A DNA stretch of 5,543 nucleotides from JADYYB01 sp964402985 (GTDB lineage Bacteria; Pseudomonadota; Alphaproteobacteria; Rhizobiales; Kaistiaceae). Of the stretch, positions 4,652 to 5,543 are shown piece after piece. The notes under the pieces are model-generated. The model saw only the letters and a program-made list of their open reading frames with translations. It was not told the DNA's origin and ran no database searches. Location of the stretch: positions 1 through 5,543 of the forward strand of contig CAYOET010000170.1 in the NCBI GenBank assembly GCA_964402985.1, read 5' to 3'. The stretch's first letter is position 1, and the number at the start of each line of letters is the position of its first letter. The position numbers and the translations under genes were made by a program.

Positions 4652-5543
4652 CTAGTAGACGGCGCCGCGGGTAGCGACATAGAGCGAGTAGAGCGACTGC
4701 TGGGCGGTGATGAAGAGCCGGTTGCCGACCGGACCGCCGAAGCAGACATTGGCCGCCCGCTCCGGCAGCTCGATCTGCAGGAGCGGCACGCCCTCGGGCG
4801 AGAACGCGCGCACGCCCATCTCGCCAGGGGCGCTGCCCCAGCTGGCCCAGAGATTGCCGTTCCAGTCGCAGCGGATGCCGTCGGCGAAGCTCGCCTCGTT
4901 GGTGACGAAGGTCCGCCCGTTGGCGAGTTCCTTGCCGTCGTTGACGACGTCGTAGACCTTGATGTCGCGAGGGTTGGTCGAGAAGTTGGAGACGTAGAGC
5001 TTGGTCTCGTCCGGGCTGAAGCAGATGCCGTTGGGACGGATGTCGGTGACCATTGCGGTGATGTCGCCGGTCTCGGGATCGACGCGGAAGACGTTGGTGT
5101 TGGCCTGCTCGCGCTCGGCACGCCGTCCCTCGTAGTCGTTGCCAATGCCGTTGGGCGGATCGGAGAACCAGATCGTGCCGTCCGAGCGCACGCAGGCGTC
5201 GTTGGGCGAGTTCAGCTTCTTGCCCTCGAAGCTGTCGGCGATGACGGTGATCGACCCGTCATGCTCGGTGCGGGTGACCCGCCGGTTCATCTGCTCGCAG
5301 CTGATGAGCCGGTTCTCGCGGTCCTTGGTGTTGCCGTTGACGTGGAAGGAGGGGTCACGGAACACGCGAATTTCGCGCGCCATGTCGTCCCAGACATAGA
5401 GTCGATTGTCCATGAGGTCGCTGAACACCAGCGACTCGAAATCGCCGAACCACACCGGGCCCTCGGTGAAGTTGAAACCAGTGGCGAGACGCTGCACGCC
5501 GGCATTGCCGTGGCGCAGCGCGCTGCCGGCAGGATCAAGGACG
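4652..5543 (-). CDS. SMP-30/gluconolactonase/LRE family protein (5' end outside window)
   Basis: This is a six-bladed beta-propeller of the SMP-30/gluconolactonase family (PF08450), whose members hydrolyse sugar lactones such as glucono-1,5-lactone using one divalent metal. The frame is open to the right edge and the codons upstream of GTG 5497 read VLDPAGSALRHGNAGV, typical of the family's N-terminus, so the true start lies outside; about 296 residues are visible. Numbering from GTG 5497, the four metal ligands of the family are all present: Glu12 (TEGPVW), Asn99 (NSPND), Asn156 (RPNG) and Asp206 (FADG), spaced as in human SMP30. Also typical are HVNGNTKDRENRL, the lid segment DPPNGIGNDYEG, and the SLYVATRG ending. 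No signal peptide is visible in the part seen. The exact substrate cannot be told: many bacterial members act on other lactones. The gene ends 22 bp before a clear terminator. Confidence 0.93.
   Translation of the reverse strand, partial: VLDPAGSALRHGNAGVQRLATGFNFTEGPVWFGDFESLVFSDLMDNRLYVWDDMAREIRVFRDPSFHVNGNTKDRENRLISCEQMNRRVTRTEHDGSITVIADSFEGKKLNSPNDACVRSDGTIWFSDPPNGIGNDYEGRRAEREQANTNVFRVDPETGDITAMVTDIRPNGICFSPDETKLYVSNFSTNPRDIKVYDVVNDGKELANGRTFVTNEASFADGIRCDWNGNLWASWGSAPGEMGVRAFSPEGVPLLQIELPERAANVCFGGPVGNRLFITAQQSLYSLYVATRGAVY

Noticed and set aside
4459..5145. Second minus-strand frame overlapping the SMP-30-type gene
   Set aside because: It is Ser/Arg/Thr/Pro-rich out-of-frame translation of the lactonase-like gene.
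1..5543. CRISPR array, tRNA/rRNA gene, transposon ends, retron-like RNA
   Set aside because: I looked for regularly spaced repeats, cloverleaf-like segments, terminal inverted repeats and reverse-transcriptase motifs and saw none.

Overview
The window is about 5.5 kb of GC-rich bacterial chromosome. Codon third positions are strongly GC-biased, the small secreted proteins have Sec-type signal peptides, and the gene families present are common in Alphaproteobacteria. I therefore infer an alphaproteobacterium, perhaps of the Hyphomicrobiales/Rhodospirillales type. This rests on style and family content, not on a marker gene. No rRNA, tRNA, CRISPR array, insertion sequence or phage gene is visible.

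Layout from left to right. Positions 1-45 (+) are the last 14 codons of an unidentified gene, followed by a strong intrinsic terminator (78-103). Positions 225-740 (+) encode a small exported protein with four cysteines. It converges, with a 21-bp gap, on a 655-residue membrane protein encoded on the minus strand (762-2729). That protein has about seven membrane segments, a helical soluble middle and a glycine-zipper C-terminus, and belongs to no family I can name. Positions 2730-3118 have no intact gene but hold the C-terminal end of an ABC-transporter substrate-binding protein (2800-2967, minus strand). Positions 3119-3628 (+) encode a second small exported protein, which looks cupredoxin-like but lacks a recognisable copper site. 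Positions 3629-4651 contain no intact gene. They hold a C-terminal piece of a papain-family (C1) protease without its catalytic cysteine (3965-4159, +) and a coding-like, apparently frameshifted stretch on the minus strand (4264-4530). Positions 4652-5543 (minus) are an SMP-30/gluconolactonase-type enzyme with all four metal ligands, running off the right edge and followed by an 11-bp-stem terminator (4603-4629).

The genes do not form an obvious pathway or operon: the intact ones are separately oriented single units. The clearest pattern is decay. Two, possibly three, unrelated gene remnants flank one intact small secreted-protein gene, and the two best-identified remnants are both C-terminal pieces. 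I see no convincing evidence of a new defence or mobile system. The most original item is the uncharacterised glycine-zipper membrane protein.
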